Assembly: GCF_014202335.1 (NCBI RefSeq)
Contig: NZ_JACHGP010000008.1
Coordinates: 1-64,000, forward strand
DNA: 64,000 nt
Direction: 5' to 3'
Origin: Mycobacterium sp. AZCC_0083
Lineage (GTDB): Bacteria > Actinomycetota > Actinomycetes > Mycobacteriales > Mycobacteriaceae
The notes under the pieces were generated by a model that saw only the letters and a list, made by a program, of their open reading frames with translations, did not search any database and was not told the origin of the DNA. The position numbers were made by a program, and so were the translations under genes. Below are positions 27,018 through 36,255 of the stretch, one piece after another; positions within the stretch are counted from its first letter, which is position 1, and each line of letters starts with the position of its first letter.

Positions 27018-27114
27018 GTTGGTGAGAATATTCGCCTCGTTGGAGAGGCATACACTTTCGTTGAATTTGTTTCGGGAGAATGGCCGGCCTCAAGCGAAAC
27101 GGGTTACCTCTGTA

Positions 27115-27369
27115 CTAATCCCGCGGTCGGCGCGCTACTTGTGGGAATGTCGATTCGAGCAGGTCGATCAGCTCCCGAGCGATGTCCTCATCGATCTGAA
27201 TTGTTTGACTGCTCTTCGGCTTTGACTGGCGGTAGTCGGATCCGAAGGTGCTCAGATGCAGTAGACGTGTGCCGTCGGGTTGGTTGATCACGTTGTAGAA
27301 GCAGTCGACTTCGGTTTCGTGAGCGCGAATCGCCTGGTTACCTTGCGCGAGCGTGCGGACGCGTGCCAT
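27115..27369 (-). CDS. Small conserved-looking hypothetical protein
   Basis: The 84-residue protein contains TEVDCFYNVINQPDGTRLLH and FGSDYRQSKPKSSQTIQID, a pattern I recall from short proteins of unknown function in many bacterial accessory regions. A C-terminal helix follows. It lies between the 79-residue gene and the 445-residue gene on the same strand. No function is assigned. Confidence 0.6.
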   Translation of the reverse strand: MARVRTLAQGNQAIRAHETEVDCFYNVINQPDGTRLLHLSTFGSDYRQSKPKSSQTIQIDEDIARELIDLLESTFPQVARRPRD

Positions 27370-27400
27370 TTCGCAACACTAGCCGTGTCGCAGGTCGTGG

Positions 27401-28738
27401 CTAGCTCGACTCTTCGGTGTCACTCGCGTTCTCCTGGCGCCGCACCTTGCTCTTGTTCCGCGCCCGACCGAAGAACTCGGTGATTCGATCGATGCCGTCG
27501 CTCGCGGCGCCAAGCGCGAGCGTCGCTGCGTCACCTGCGGCCTCCAGGCCTTTCGCAGCCGTGTTACCGACGAGATCGACTGCAGCGCCAGCCCCTTCGC
27601 GTGCCGTCGGCGCTCTGAACTCAGTCCACTCATGCAGGTGTGCGCGTCGCGCCTTCGCGAACTGATCGAGATCCTGACGCAATGCCGGCAGGCTGCGTTC
27701 CAGGTTCTGCACCGACCAGAAGCGCAAACCGTCGATTGCCTCGGTCGTTGCGACAGCCTCAACCATTTCCCTGGCGCGCTGGAACAAGGCGTCATCCTCG
27801 ATCAGCTGTCGGGCAAGTAGGTCGCGTGCGTCGTCGAGAACCTGTTGAAGATGGTCGGGCTGTGTGGATTCGACTCTGGCAATCCGTAGCCGCTGCCACT
27901 TGAATAAGGATTCCTGTGCGACTACCAGCAGGCTGAGCGTCTCACCAAGCTGGTTGCTCTCGACTGCGTTGACGATGAACTCAGCGCGATCCTGGATGGG
28001 CTTGGTCGGGTCGAATGATCGCAGGGTCCGGTCGGCATGATGACGAAGCTGTTCGACGGTGCGATTCAACGATGGTCCGATACTGGCGATTGCGTCCCAG
28101 TCCGCATCGGAGAACGAGCCGTGCCGATCCAGGTAGGCGACCATCCGGTCGATGGTGACGCGATCACCCAGCACGTCGCCGGAACGATTGGCATGAGCCA
28201 GGCGCAAAACCTCCTCGACCTTGCCCTCGACGCGCCGGACTGATTCCTCGACCTCGGCGATCGCTGATTTCAGTGCCATCTGCACAGCAACCATCTGCAG
28301 CGACATCATGCGTGTCGGGGTGAGGTTGGCGTTCTTCCATTGCAGCTGGCTAACGAACTTCTTATCCGCGCCGCGCGTCATCATGCGAAAAAAACCGTCG
28401 GTACCCGGGATCAGCTGACCCTTCTGAATCGCTTTGACGCTTTCTGGGTGCAACTGGACGAACTTGGCCGTCTGCCCAAGGAACGATGCCGCGCCCGCCG
28501 CGAGCCCCGTCGCGTTGCCGAGGGCGGCCTTGTCCACGCCGACGACGTCGATCGCGTAACCCGCCACACCGCGGATCCGCTCGATGTACGCCTCGATCTC
28601 CGTGGGATCGCCCGCGACCAGAAGCCCTTCGGACTGCACGGAAATCGCGATCTCGCCGTCTTGTTGAGCTGCTGCGGGCAACGTGTCGGACGCCCTCTCG
28701 ATGGGCGCCGGTGCTACCGGGTCGAGATCGCCAGCCAA
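27401..28738 (-). CDS. 445-residue protein of unknown function
   Basis: The TTG start at 28738 follows AAAAGGAGG with a five-base spacer, a strong ribosome site. The N-terminal 90 residues form an alpha/beta region. A glycine/alanine-rich hydrophobic stretch follows (ATGLAAGAASFLGQTA, about 97-112). The middle is long and helical with coiled-coil character (AIAEVEESVRRVEGKVEEVL), and the C-terminal segment is amphipathic (AAGDAATLALGAASDGIDR). It is divergent from the HEPN-helicase gene at 29102. No family was recognised. A membrane-associating effector is conceivable but speculative. Confidence 0.6.
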   Translation of the reverse strand: MAGDLDPVAPAPIERASDTLPAAAQQDGEIAISVQSEGLLVAGDPTEIEAYIERIRGVAGYAIDVVGVDKAALGNATGLAAGAASFLGQTAKFVQLHPESVKAIQKGQLIPGTDGFFRMMTRGADKKFVSQLQWKNANLTPTRMMSLQMVAVQMALKSAIAEVEESVRRVEGKVEEVLRLAHANRSGDVLGDRVTIDRMVAYLDRHGSFSDADWDAIASIGPSLNRTVEQLRHHADRTLRSFDPTKPIQDRAEFIVNAVESNQLGETLSLLVVAQESLFKWQRLRIARVESTQPDHLQQVLDDARDLLARQLIEDDALFQRAREMVEAVATTEAIDGLRFWSVQNLERSLPALRQDLDQFAKARRAHLHEWTEFRAPTAREGAGAAVDLVGNTAAKGLEAAGDAATLALGAASDGIDRITEFFGRARNKSKVRRQENASDTEESS

Positions 28739-29101
28739 CTGGGCCTCCTTTTGCTCGCGCTGAGAAGTCTAGGCGACGAAGCGTTGACCGGGGTGTGGCT
28801 TCCACCTGCGCGAGCAAGCGGATCCCGGGCTTTGTCGGTGCCCTCTGTCATCCTGGTCGGCTCGCCTCCGCGGGCATTAGAACCCGACGGACGGAACTCC
28901 AGAATGACCGACTACGAGGCATCGGCACCCAGCCCAGCGCTAGCTACGCTAATCTTCGATTCGACGATGCCCGGCAAACTAACGTTCACGATAATAGCTG
29001 GGGGTCATCTTCGAATGGCTGACGGTGTCATGGCGTGGGTCGTCCGAGAAGAAGCGTCGCGTCCGCAATCCGCAACAGCCCTGAATGTCGAGGTGTGAGC
29101 C
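28739..29101. other. Divergent intergenic region, no confident gene
   Basis: This 363-base gap separates the 445-residue gene from the giant helicase gene. It contains the ribosome site of the former. A short plus-strand frame from ATG 28904 to 29098 could encode 64 residues, but it has no ribosome site and no recognisable product. Otherwise nothing is seen. Confidence 0.4.
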
Positions 29102-32100
29102 GTGAACTCCGTTGACCGTCATCAACTCGTGGGGCAGTTACTCACCACCCTGGCCGGGGGCCTGTCACCGTTTGTCGCGCACGTCCTCAACCGCCTCCTC
29201 CCGCCCGATACCGACTGGGCCGATCTGCTGCGGGCCAAGGATGCCTCGAACGGCCGCCGCGGTGGCGAATACCAGAGCAGCGATGTCGCGTTGATGCTGC
29301 GGGCGATGACCGAGCGCCTCGGCGACCTCGGATACCCCTTCAATCGCGCCATGCCTCGGCAAGCCGAGATCTACGCCAAAGAGCTTCGGGAGGTCCGCAA
29401 TAAGTGGGCTCATACGGGTGAATTCAATGACGCCGAAACGTACCGGGCGATCGACTCGGGTGAGTTGCTGCTGCGGGCCATCGGCGCCACCGATGTGGCT
29501 GCGCGAATGCAAGGCCTCAAAGGCGCAGTCGCGCCGGCCGCCGCGGCGCCGAAGCACGCGGCACCCGCAACTGCCCTAGAACCTGCCCGACCGACAGCAG
29601 TTGGCTCTCCGCGCATCGACATCTCGGCGATTGCCGACCTCAGCTACGCCATGGCGCACTGCCGGATCCCGGTGATCGACCGAATAACCGTCGACAACAC
29701 CGGAGGTGACCGTCAAGGCGCGGTCATCGAGATCGATGTCGTCAGCGCAGATGGCTCCCACGGCGGACCCACCGAGATCCACCTCGACCTGCTGGCGCAC
29801 CAGCCGACCGTGCTCAGTGCCGTCGACCTGAAACTCGATCCCGAATCGATGCTGCGGGTCGATGAACAACGCCCCGGCGACATCCGCGTCGTGCTCCGCG
29901 ACAGCACCGGGGCGATCCTTGCCTACGCCGCGAAGGAGGTCGGCATCCTGGCCGCCAACCAGTGGAAGGCCACCCCGCCACAACTCGCCATGGAAGTCCT
30001 GGCTGCCCACATCCAGCCCAATGCGGCGGTCATCGCCGAACTCATGATCGACATTTCCGACCGGCTGAACACTGCCACCGGCAACTCATCCATCGATGGC
30101 TATCAGAGTGAGAACCCCGAACGCGTCGACGCTATTGCTCGCGCTGCCTTCGATGCCATGAAAGCGCGCGACATTCGATATGCGGAACCGCCAGCCAGTT
30201 GGGGAGACGTCGGCCAGAAGGTTCGCACGCCCGCCGAAGTGCTCGAAGGTCGGCTGGGCACCTGCTTGGACACCACACTGGTGCTGGCTGCCGTACTCGA
30301 ACAGTGCGGCGTGAACTCGACTGTTTGGCTCCTCCGCGGTCACGCCTTCCTCGGGTATTGGCGCATCGATGCCGGGCTTGCCAGTGTCTCCACCACGGAG
30401 CCGGTCGAGGTCGTCAACCAAGTCGACCTCGTCAACATCGGGCTCGTCGAGACCACCCTCGCAACACAGTCGGTACCGGACGCGACCTTCGATGACGCGC
30501 GACGTATTCCGCGCGTCAAGCATCTGTCCGATGACCTAAGCAACATCCTCGGCGTCACCGATGTGCGGCAGGCGCGGCGTGCGCGGATCTACCCGCTGCC
30601 TAGTCGCAGCGTCGACCGGGCCGGCAATAGCGTTGTAACAGAGTACAAGCCGGATTCAAGTCCGGTGTTCGTGCCATATACGCCTAGCGCGAATAAACCA
30701 GCCGCACAGTTGGAATCGGTTCCGCCGCGCATCGGGCAGTGGAAGAACGCGCTGCTGGACCTCAGCCTGCGGAACAAGCTCATCAACTACACCGACCGCG
30801 CCGGATACCGACTCGAAGTTCCTGCGCCCGCACTCAGTCGCTTCGAGGACGACATCAACGCTGGCGCACCCGTCAACCTGTTGGGTTCAGACGAGGTGCA
30901 TAGCGTCGAGGTGGCCCGCGGCATTCGCTTCGGCCGTGACCTACCCGAGCGCGAACGTGAGACCCTGCTCGCCGACAAACGCAGCGCCTACATCGACGTT
31001 ACGGAAGCGTCCTACAAGACGAAGCTGAGATATCTCGCCAACAAGGCGAAGACGATCCGCGAAGAGACCGGCGCCAACAACCTCTACCTCGCATTCGGCA
31101 TGCTGGCCTGGCAGTACAACGACCGCCCCCTGCGGTCACCGCTCGTCCTGGTGCCGGTAACGCTGAGCACCACTAATCGTGGCGAGCGTTACGTCATCAC
31201 TATCGACGAGGCTGGCGCGTCTACGCCCAACTACTGCCTGGTCGAAAAGCTGCGCACCGCAATCGGACTGGAAGTGGCCGCACTGAGCCGGCCGGACGAA
31301 GACGCCTCTGGTATCGACCTCACAGGCACCTTCGACGCCGTCCGCCAAGCGATCGCCGATGCCAAGCTGCCGTTCCGCGTCGAAGACACGGTGCACCTGT
31401 CGATCCTGCAGTTTGCCAAATTCCCGCTATGGAAGGACCTGGACGAGTCCTGGAAAGAGTTGTCGCGCAACACTTTGGTTCGCCATCTCATCGAGAGCCC
31501 GCAGAGCCCGTTCGTCGACCCGGTCATCGTGGTCGGAGACCGTGACCTCGACGCGCTCAGCACCGCTATGCCTGTATCCGCCGACGCCTCGCAGCTGCAC
31601 GCTGTCGCCGACGCCGTCGACGGAAGGACCTTCGTTCTAGAGGGGCCACCGGGGACGGGTAAATCGCAGACCATCACCAACTTGCTGGCCCACGCCATGT
31701 CGTCCGGCCGTCGCGTCCTGTTCGTTGCAGAGAAGCGCGCTGCTTTGGACGTGGTGAAGAAGCGGCTGGAGAGCGTCGGCCTGGGTGAGCTGTCGCTGGA
31801 CATCCACGACAAGTCGGCACGTCCGGCGGCGGTACGGGCGCAGATCAAGGATGCGCTGGAACTCCGGCTGAGCCACGACGCCGACCTGCTTCGCACTAGG
31901 CTGCAGGTCGCCGAGTCGAGCCGACATAGCCTGTCGCGGTATGCCGAGCGCCTGCATGAACGCAATGCTGTCGGCCAGTCGCTGTACACCGCACGCTCGT
32001 TCGAATTGGCCGCCGACCAGGAAGTCTTGCCGCTCGACGTGCCGAGAAATCTTGTCACAGATACCGATACGACGTTGTTCGACGAGGTGGCGCAGTCGCT

Positions 32101-35100
32101 CAGAACCCTGCCGGAGAAGTTCGACGATGCTCGACCTCGGACGGACCACCCATGGGCCTTCGTTGATTCGATTCCGCTTTCAGATCTCGATCCGGCAGCC
32201 ATCCACACCGCCGCAAGCGTGTTGGACGGTTCGCTAGCCGAACTGCATGCAGGCGGTGTGACGCTGGACATGCTGAGCAAGTACGACTCCGCGGACGTCA
32301 TCGATGCGTGGGCACGATTGACCAATGAGCCGCGTTATCCACTGGGTGCTGTCGACAACGTAAGTACCCCGCAGTGGCAGAGCTATGTCGCCAACACCGA
32401 GCAGTTGCTCGCGACTCTGCAGAATCCGCCGCAATGGTCCACCAGCGCGACGCCAGCAGCCATGGACCTGGACATTCCCGCCATCCACGCCGCGGCGGTG
32501 ACTGCCGACGAGTCCGGTTTCTTCGGCCGCAAGAAGCGGCGCCGCGCCGTTCTCGCCCAACTCACCGATGTGCTGTCGGTTGATCCGGCGGCAATCAGTC
32601 TCAAAACACTGTCCGCGCTGACCGCGGATATGCTGGCCAGCCACGCTGCCGTTGTTGACCTGCGGCAGAGGGTGTCTACGTTGCCGGCGGGCATATTCGA
32701 CCGTCCATGGAACCCGTTTATCCCTCAGGATGCCGCTCACCTCACGGCCACACTCGCTGGCATGCGTCGGGTTGGTGAGGTGCTGTCGAGGAACCCAACG
32801 GACCCACGTGTTGCGGATCTGCGAGCGTTCTACGCCGCCACCCAGACCGGCATCCACGCTGGCACGATCCACGCTTTGGCGACGGGGTGGCGTGAACTGT
32901 CGGCCACGACCGGAACCGCCTTGGCGCCACGAAGAGACAAATCCTTCGTCGCGCACTGGTGGGACGGCCGTGGCGCCCGGAGGCTGGAGTCACCTGCGAC
33001 CATCGAGCGATGGGTGGCACTTCTCCAGCATGCCGAGCCCCTGCTGCGCGCGGGCATGAAGGATGCGCGAATCGCGATCCTTGCGGGCGAGATTGTGCCC
33101 GAGGACGCCAGTCTTGCGTTCGACCGCGGGGTGGCTGCTACGTCGATCGCCGAACGTCTGGACGCCAGCGGACTCGGTGAGTTCAATGTGACCGCCCACG
33201 ACAAGGCCATTGAACGATTTACCACCAGCTCGTCGGCCATTCGCGACGAACTCCGCCGGTCGATACCGTTCCAGCTGCTCAGCAGTCGGACCTTCGATGC
33301 TTTTGCGGAGAGCGGCCAAATCGGGCTGCTGAAACGTCAACTTGACCGCAAACGCGGCGGTATGAGCGTGCGCAGTCTGATGGACAACTTCGGGGATCTG
33401 ATCACGCAGATCCTGCCGTGTACGTTGATGAGCCCGGATTCGGTTGCCCGATTCTTCCCGGCGCAGGCTGACCTGTTCGACATCGTGGTGTTCGACGAGG
33501 CGTCGCAGATCCGGGTCGCTGATGCCATCGGTGCGATGGGTCGTGCCAAATCCGTTGTGGTGGTTGGTGACAGCAAGCAGATGCCACCCACCAGCTTCGC
33601 TGATGCGAGCGCTTCGGTCGATGAAGGCGAAGAGGACGCCAACCCTCAGGTGGTCGCCGATGAGGAATCGATCCTCAATGAATGCGTGCAGTCACTAGTG
33701 CCCCAGCAGTGGCTGTCATGGCACTACCGCAGTCAGGACGAAGCGCTGATTGCGTTCAGCAACATCCACTACTACAACGGTCGCCTGGCGTCGTTCCCTG
33801 CGCCGCTGACTCCGGACTCCGGCCACGGCATCTCACTAATCCGGGTCGAAGGGCAGTTCGAGCGGTCGGGGCGTGGAAAGACGTTGCGCACCAACCGGGT
33901 AGAGGCTGATCGGATTGTGGCCGATATCCGACGCCGGTTCACACAGTCACCCGAGACCGCGCCGTCAATCGGTGTCATCACCTTCAACGCGCAGCAGCGT
34001 GATCTCATCGAGAATCTGCTACGCGATGCGGGGGATGATCGCCTGTTGCAGGCGCTGGATGAACCCGACGGCCTGTTCGTCAAGAACCTGGAGAATGTCC
34101 AGGGCGACGAACGGGACACCATTCTGTTCTCGGTGGCGTTCAGCAAGAAGGAAAACGGAGTGATGCCACTTAACTTCGGGCCACTGTCCAGGCCGGGTGG
34201 GGAGCGGCGACTCAACGTCGCCATCACCCGTGCGCGGCGGGAAGTGGTGCTTTACGCCAGCTTCGACCCTGCGGACCTTCGAGCTGAGGAGACCACGCAG
34301 GTGGGCACCAAGCATCTGCGGGCTTACCTCGACATGGCGCAACGCGGCGTGGAAACCATCACATCGGGCGGCCGTCGAAATGCGGTCATCGACCGGCATC
34401 GGGACGACATCGCCGCTGCGCTCCGTGACTGCGGCTTCGTCGTGAGTTCAGACGTAGGTTTGTCCGACTTTCGCGTCGATCTGGTGATCGCTGACGCTGA
34501 CGAGCCCGACCAGCCCTTGGTAGCAGTGCTTCTCGATGGACTCGAATGGTACGAGCGTCGAACGGTGTCTGATCGTGACGGCCTGCCGGTGGAGGTGTTG
34601 TCACGTGTGTTGCATTGGCCCGGCGTGGAACGTGTTTGGTTGCCGGAGTGGCTGAATCAACGAGAGGCGACCGTGACGCGGTTGCGTGAAGCGGTGACGG
34701 TGGCCAAGCTACGGCGCTTGGAGCCTTCGGTCGAGGTGATGCCGGCCGCGCCCATCGAGCAGCCCACTCACACGACTGAAGGGGACTTCACGTTCAGGTC
34801 GGCGCCCTCAACGGTTATGCCGCCCCAGCCAGTCGTCGTTCGACGCCACGCCAATGTGACGGATTTCAGCGCATGGATGCCAATCGTCGTCGGCGATATC
34901 AGCGTATTGGACGCGATCGGAAGTGCCTACAACAAATCGCAAGTGCTCAAGATCGTCGAGTCGATCATGCAATCCGAGGCGCCGATTCAGTGTGATCGAT
35001 TGGCCAAGCTCGTAGCAAGCGCGTTCAGCCTCGGAAAGGTCAACGAGGCACGTCGAGGCGCGATTCAACGAATCGTGCCTGTCGAATACATGCGGAGTGA

Positions 35101-35413
35101 CGACCGAGATTTCTACTGGCCCAGAGGAACACACCCGGCTACTTGGCGGATGGTCCGAGCCTCGAAGAAGGGTGAGGGTCGGCCGATCGCGGAGGTGAGC
35201 CTGGTCGAAATCGGAAACGCCATGGCCATCGTGACCGAGCAGTCCGGCGGCATCGCGACCGATGATCTGAAGCGCGACGCTCTCGCCATATTCGGCGGGG
35301 TGCGCATCACTCGGGATGTCGGAGCTCGACTTGATGAAGCGTTGGACCGTGCGTTGGCGAGCGGCAACCTCAGAAGGCTTCCGTCGGGTGTCGTGGTCAC
35401 TGGGTCTGCATGA
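29102..35413 (+). CDS. Giant HEPN/TGase-like/DUF4011-helicase/Vsr-like/DUF3320 protein
   Basis: The 2103-residue protein starts at GTG 29102. Domains in order: a Swt1-like HEPN domain (1-140) with the RNKWAH RNase-type motif near 100; a transglutaminase-like Cys-His pair (GTCLDTTLVLAAVLEQCG near 380, RGHAFLGYWR near 415); DUF4011 (RIGQWKNALLDLSLRNKLIN near 545); a superfamily 1 helicase with GPPGTGKSQT near 848, FDEASQIR near 1464, SWHYRSQDE near 1540 and NVAITRARREV near 1705; a Vsr/DUF559-like endonuclease (about 1763-1846); and a C-terminal DUF3320 (about 1930-2100). Single-gene DUF4011-helicase-Vsr proteins have been reported as phage defence genes (Hhe, from memory). The HEPN domain would add RNase activity. 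The TGA overlaps the next gene by four bases. Confidence 0.88.
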   Translation: MNSVDRHQLVGQLLTTLAGGLSPFVAHVLNRLLPPDTDWADLLRAKDASNGRRGGEYQSSDVALMLRAMTERLGDLGYPFNRAMPRQAEIYAKELREVRNKWAHTGEFNDAETYRAIDSGELLLRAIGATDVAARMQGLKGAVAPAAAAPKHAAPATALEPARPTAVGSPRIDISAIADLSYAMAHCRIPVIDRITVDNTGGDRQGAVIEIDVVSADGSHGGPTEIHLDLLAHQPTVLSAVDLKLDPESMLRVDEQRPGDIRVVLRDSTGAILAYAAKEVGILAANQWKATPPQLAMEVLAAHIQPNAAVIAELMIDISDRLNTATGNSSIDGYQSENPERVDAIARAAFDAMKARDIRYAEPPASWGDVGQKVRTPAEVLEGRLGTCLDTTLVLAAVLEQCGVNSTVWLLRGHAFLGYWRIDAGLASVSTTEPVEVVNQVDLVNIGLVETTLATQSVPDATFDDARRIPRVKHLSDDLSNILGVTDVRQARRARIYPLPSRSVDRAGNSVVTEYKPDSSPVFVPYTPSANKPAAQLESVPPRIGQWKNALLDLSLRNKLINYTDRAGYRLEVPAPALSRFEDDINAGAPVNLLGSDEVHSVEVARGIRFGRDLPERERETLLADKRSAYIDVTEASYKTKLRYLANKAKTIREETGANNLYLAFGMLAWQYNDRPLRSPLVLVPVTLSTTNRGERYVITIDEAGASTPNYCLVEKLRTAIGLEVAALSRPDEDASGIDLTGTFDAVRQAIADAKLPFRVEDTVHLSILQFAKFPLWKDLDESWKELSRNTLVRHLIESPQSPFVDPVIVVGDRDLDALSTAMPVSADASQLHAVADAVDGRTFVLEGPPGTGKSQTITNLLAHAMSSGRRVLFVAEKRAALDVVKKRLESVGLGELSLDIHDKSARPAAVRAQIKDALELRLSHDADLLRTRLQVAESSRHSLSRYAERLHERNAVGQSLYTARSFELAADQEVLPLDVPRNLVTDTDTTLFDEVAQSLRTLPEKFDDARPRTDHPWAFVDSIPLSDLDPAAIHTAASVLDGSLAELHAGGVTLDMLSKYDSADVIDAWARLTNEPRYPLGAVDNVSTPQWQSYVANTEQLLATLQNPPQWSTSATPAAMDLDIPAIHAAAVTADESGFFGRKKRRRAVLAQLTDVLSVDPAAISLKTLSALTADMLASHAAVVDLRQRVSTLPAGIFDRPWNPFIPQDAAHLTATLAGMRRVGEVLSRNPTDPRVADLRAFYAATQTGIHAGTIHALATGWRELSATTGTALAPRRDKSFVAHWWDGRGARRLESPATIERWVALLQHAEPLLRAGMKDARIAILAGEIVPEDASLAFDRGVAATSIAERLDASGLGEFNVTAHDKAIERFTTSSSAIRDELRRSIPFQLLSSRTFDAFAESGQIGLLKRQLDRKRGGMSVRSLMDNFGDLITQILPCTLMSPDSVARFFPAQADLFDIVVFDEASQIRVADAIGAMGRAKSVVVVGDSKQMPPTSFADASASVDEGEEDANPQVVADEESILNECVQSLVPQQWLSWHYRSQDEALIAFSNIHYYNGRLASFPAPLTPDSGHGISLIRVEGQFERSGRGKTLRTNRVEADRIVADIRRRFTQSPETAPSIGVITFNAQQRDLIENLLRDAGDDRLLQALDEPDGLFVKNLENVQGDERDTILFSVAFSKKENGVMPLNFGPLSRPGGERRLNVAITRARREVVLYASFDPADLRAEETTQVGTKHLRAYLDMAQRGVETITSGGRRNAVIDRHRDDIAAALRDCGFVVSSDVGLSDFRVDLVIADADEPDQPLVAVLLDGLEWYERRTVSDRDGLPVEVLSRVLHWPGVERVWLPEWLNQREATVTRLREAVTVAKLRRLEPSVEVMPAAPIEQPTHTTEGDFTFRSAPSTVMPPQPVVVRRHANVTDFSAWMPIVVGDISVLDAIGSAYNKSQVLKIVESIMQSEAPIQCDRLAKLVASAFSLGKVNEARRGAIQRIVPVEYMRSDDRDFYWPRGTHPATWRMVRASKKGEGRPIAEVSLVEIGNAMAIVTEQSGGIATDDLKRDALAIFGGVRITRDVGARLDEALDRALASGNLRRLPSGVVVTGSA

Positions 35414-36009
35414 GCCCCAGAGAGTTCGGCGATGGACTTTATGATCAGGTCTCGGAGGTAGTCGGTCCGGGCACAGTGATTCTGACGCTGAGTGCCAAGA
35501 AGCTCAACAGGATCGTCGTCCTGGATCGTGAAGGTGTCCTGGTGGAAACCGAACGGTCGATGAGCCTCGGCACTGGCCCTCAGCGGGTACCGGCCTGGAT
35601 GATCGCCGCCGCATGGGACAGGCTGCGCGACAAGGGAGAGCTGAGTCAGCAGGAGCTGCTGAACGAGTTGAATGTCAAGCGCTCGGCGTTCGTGTGCGCT
35701 CTGATCGCAAAGTCCAGATGTGAAGATTCGGTCGACTCGAGTACCTGGAGTCGCATGAACATAATCCGCGTAGAACTTGCTCCAGAGTTCAAAGGAGAAG
35801 ACGTGGTGTTGCTGGCCATGGATGGCGCTGGGGTGACCACATTCATCACCGCGCTCAGAGACGCCGAACGGCGAGGGTCATCTGAACTGGAGCATGACGG
35901 GGTGACCCACCACTTCGTCATACAAGCGGGCGCAGCCGATATCGAACTCGGCGAACATCGCGTGGTGTGGCGGACCAAGCCAAGGCGGTTGAAATCGTTG
36001 AGGACTTGA
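35410..36009 (+). CDS. Partner of the giant helicase, unknown function
   Basis: The ATG at 35410 overlaps the helicase stop (ATGA), so it is translationally coupled. The 199-residue protein has a possible N-terminal beta domain, a helical stretch (GELSQQELLNELNVKRSAFV) that could be a winged-helix segment, and a basic end (RTKPRRLKSLRT). No family was recognised. Strict coupling suggests it works with, or restrains, the helicase. Confidence 0.65.
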   Translation: MSPREFGDGLYDQVSEVVGPGTVILTLSAKKLNRIVVLDREGVLVETERSMSLGTGPQRVPAWMIAAAWDRLRDKGELSQQELLNELNVKRSAFVCALIAKSRCEDSVDSSTWSRMNIIRVELAPEFKGEDVVLLAMDGAGVTTFITALRDAERRGSSELEHDGVTHHFVIQAGAADIELGEHRVVWRTKPRRLKSLRT

Positions 36010-36014
36010 CGGTG

Positions 36015-36122
36015 ATGAGTAGCAACGAGGGACCAGGCCACGATTACGTCGACATAGCGACGCCGACCAACACGCTCGTTCTCTCGCGCGACGAGTACGT
36101 GCGCGCACTCGCCCCGCCATGA
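36015..36122 (+). CDS. Possible 35-residue peptide
   Basis: An ATG five bases after the previous stop opens a frame ending in TGA at 36122. The composition is protein-like (PTNTLVLSRDEYVRAL), with no family match. It may be a true small gene or the relic of a longer one, because duplicated debris follows immediately. Confidence 0.3.
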   Translation: MSSNEGPGHDYVDIATPTNTLVLSRDEYVRALAPP

Positions 36123-36144
36123 GGGCCGCAGAACCGAGACTCGA

Positions 36145-36250
36145 TGTGGTCGACGCGCTGAGATCGAGCTACGAACCGGAGGTGCTAAGCACGCCAAGTA
36201 CTGGGTCTTCGATGATGCGGTCGAGCCGAGGTTCGGCATCCGGCACCATG
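36145..36250. repeat. Inexact direct repeat, copy 1 (see 39025-39130)
   Basis: GTCGACGCGCTGAGATCGAG and the following 70-80 bases match 39030 onward at roughly 70-80% by eye, including TACTGGGTCTTCGATGATGC versus TACTGGGATCTCGACGACGC. In copy 2 this is the end of a gene (VDALRSSY-stop) joined to minus-strand NUDIX debris. Copy 1 therefore looks like a duplicated gene-end junction lying just upstream of the SWIM gene. Confidence 0.55.
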
Positions 36251-36255
36251 GTGAC

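Noticed and set aside
28340..29098. Plus-strand frame running up to the giant helicase gene
   Set aside because: Most of it is antisense to the 445-residue gene. Only the last 64 codons are free, and they lack a ribosome site.
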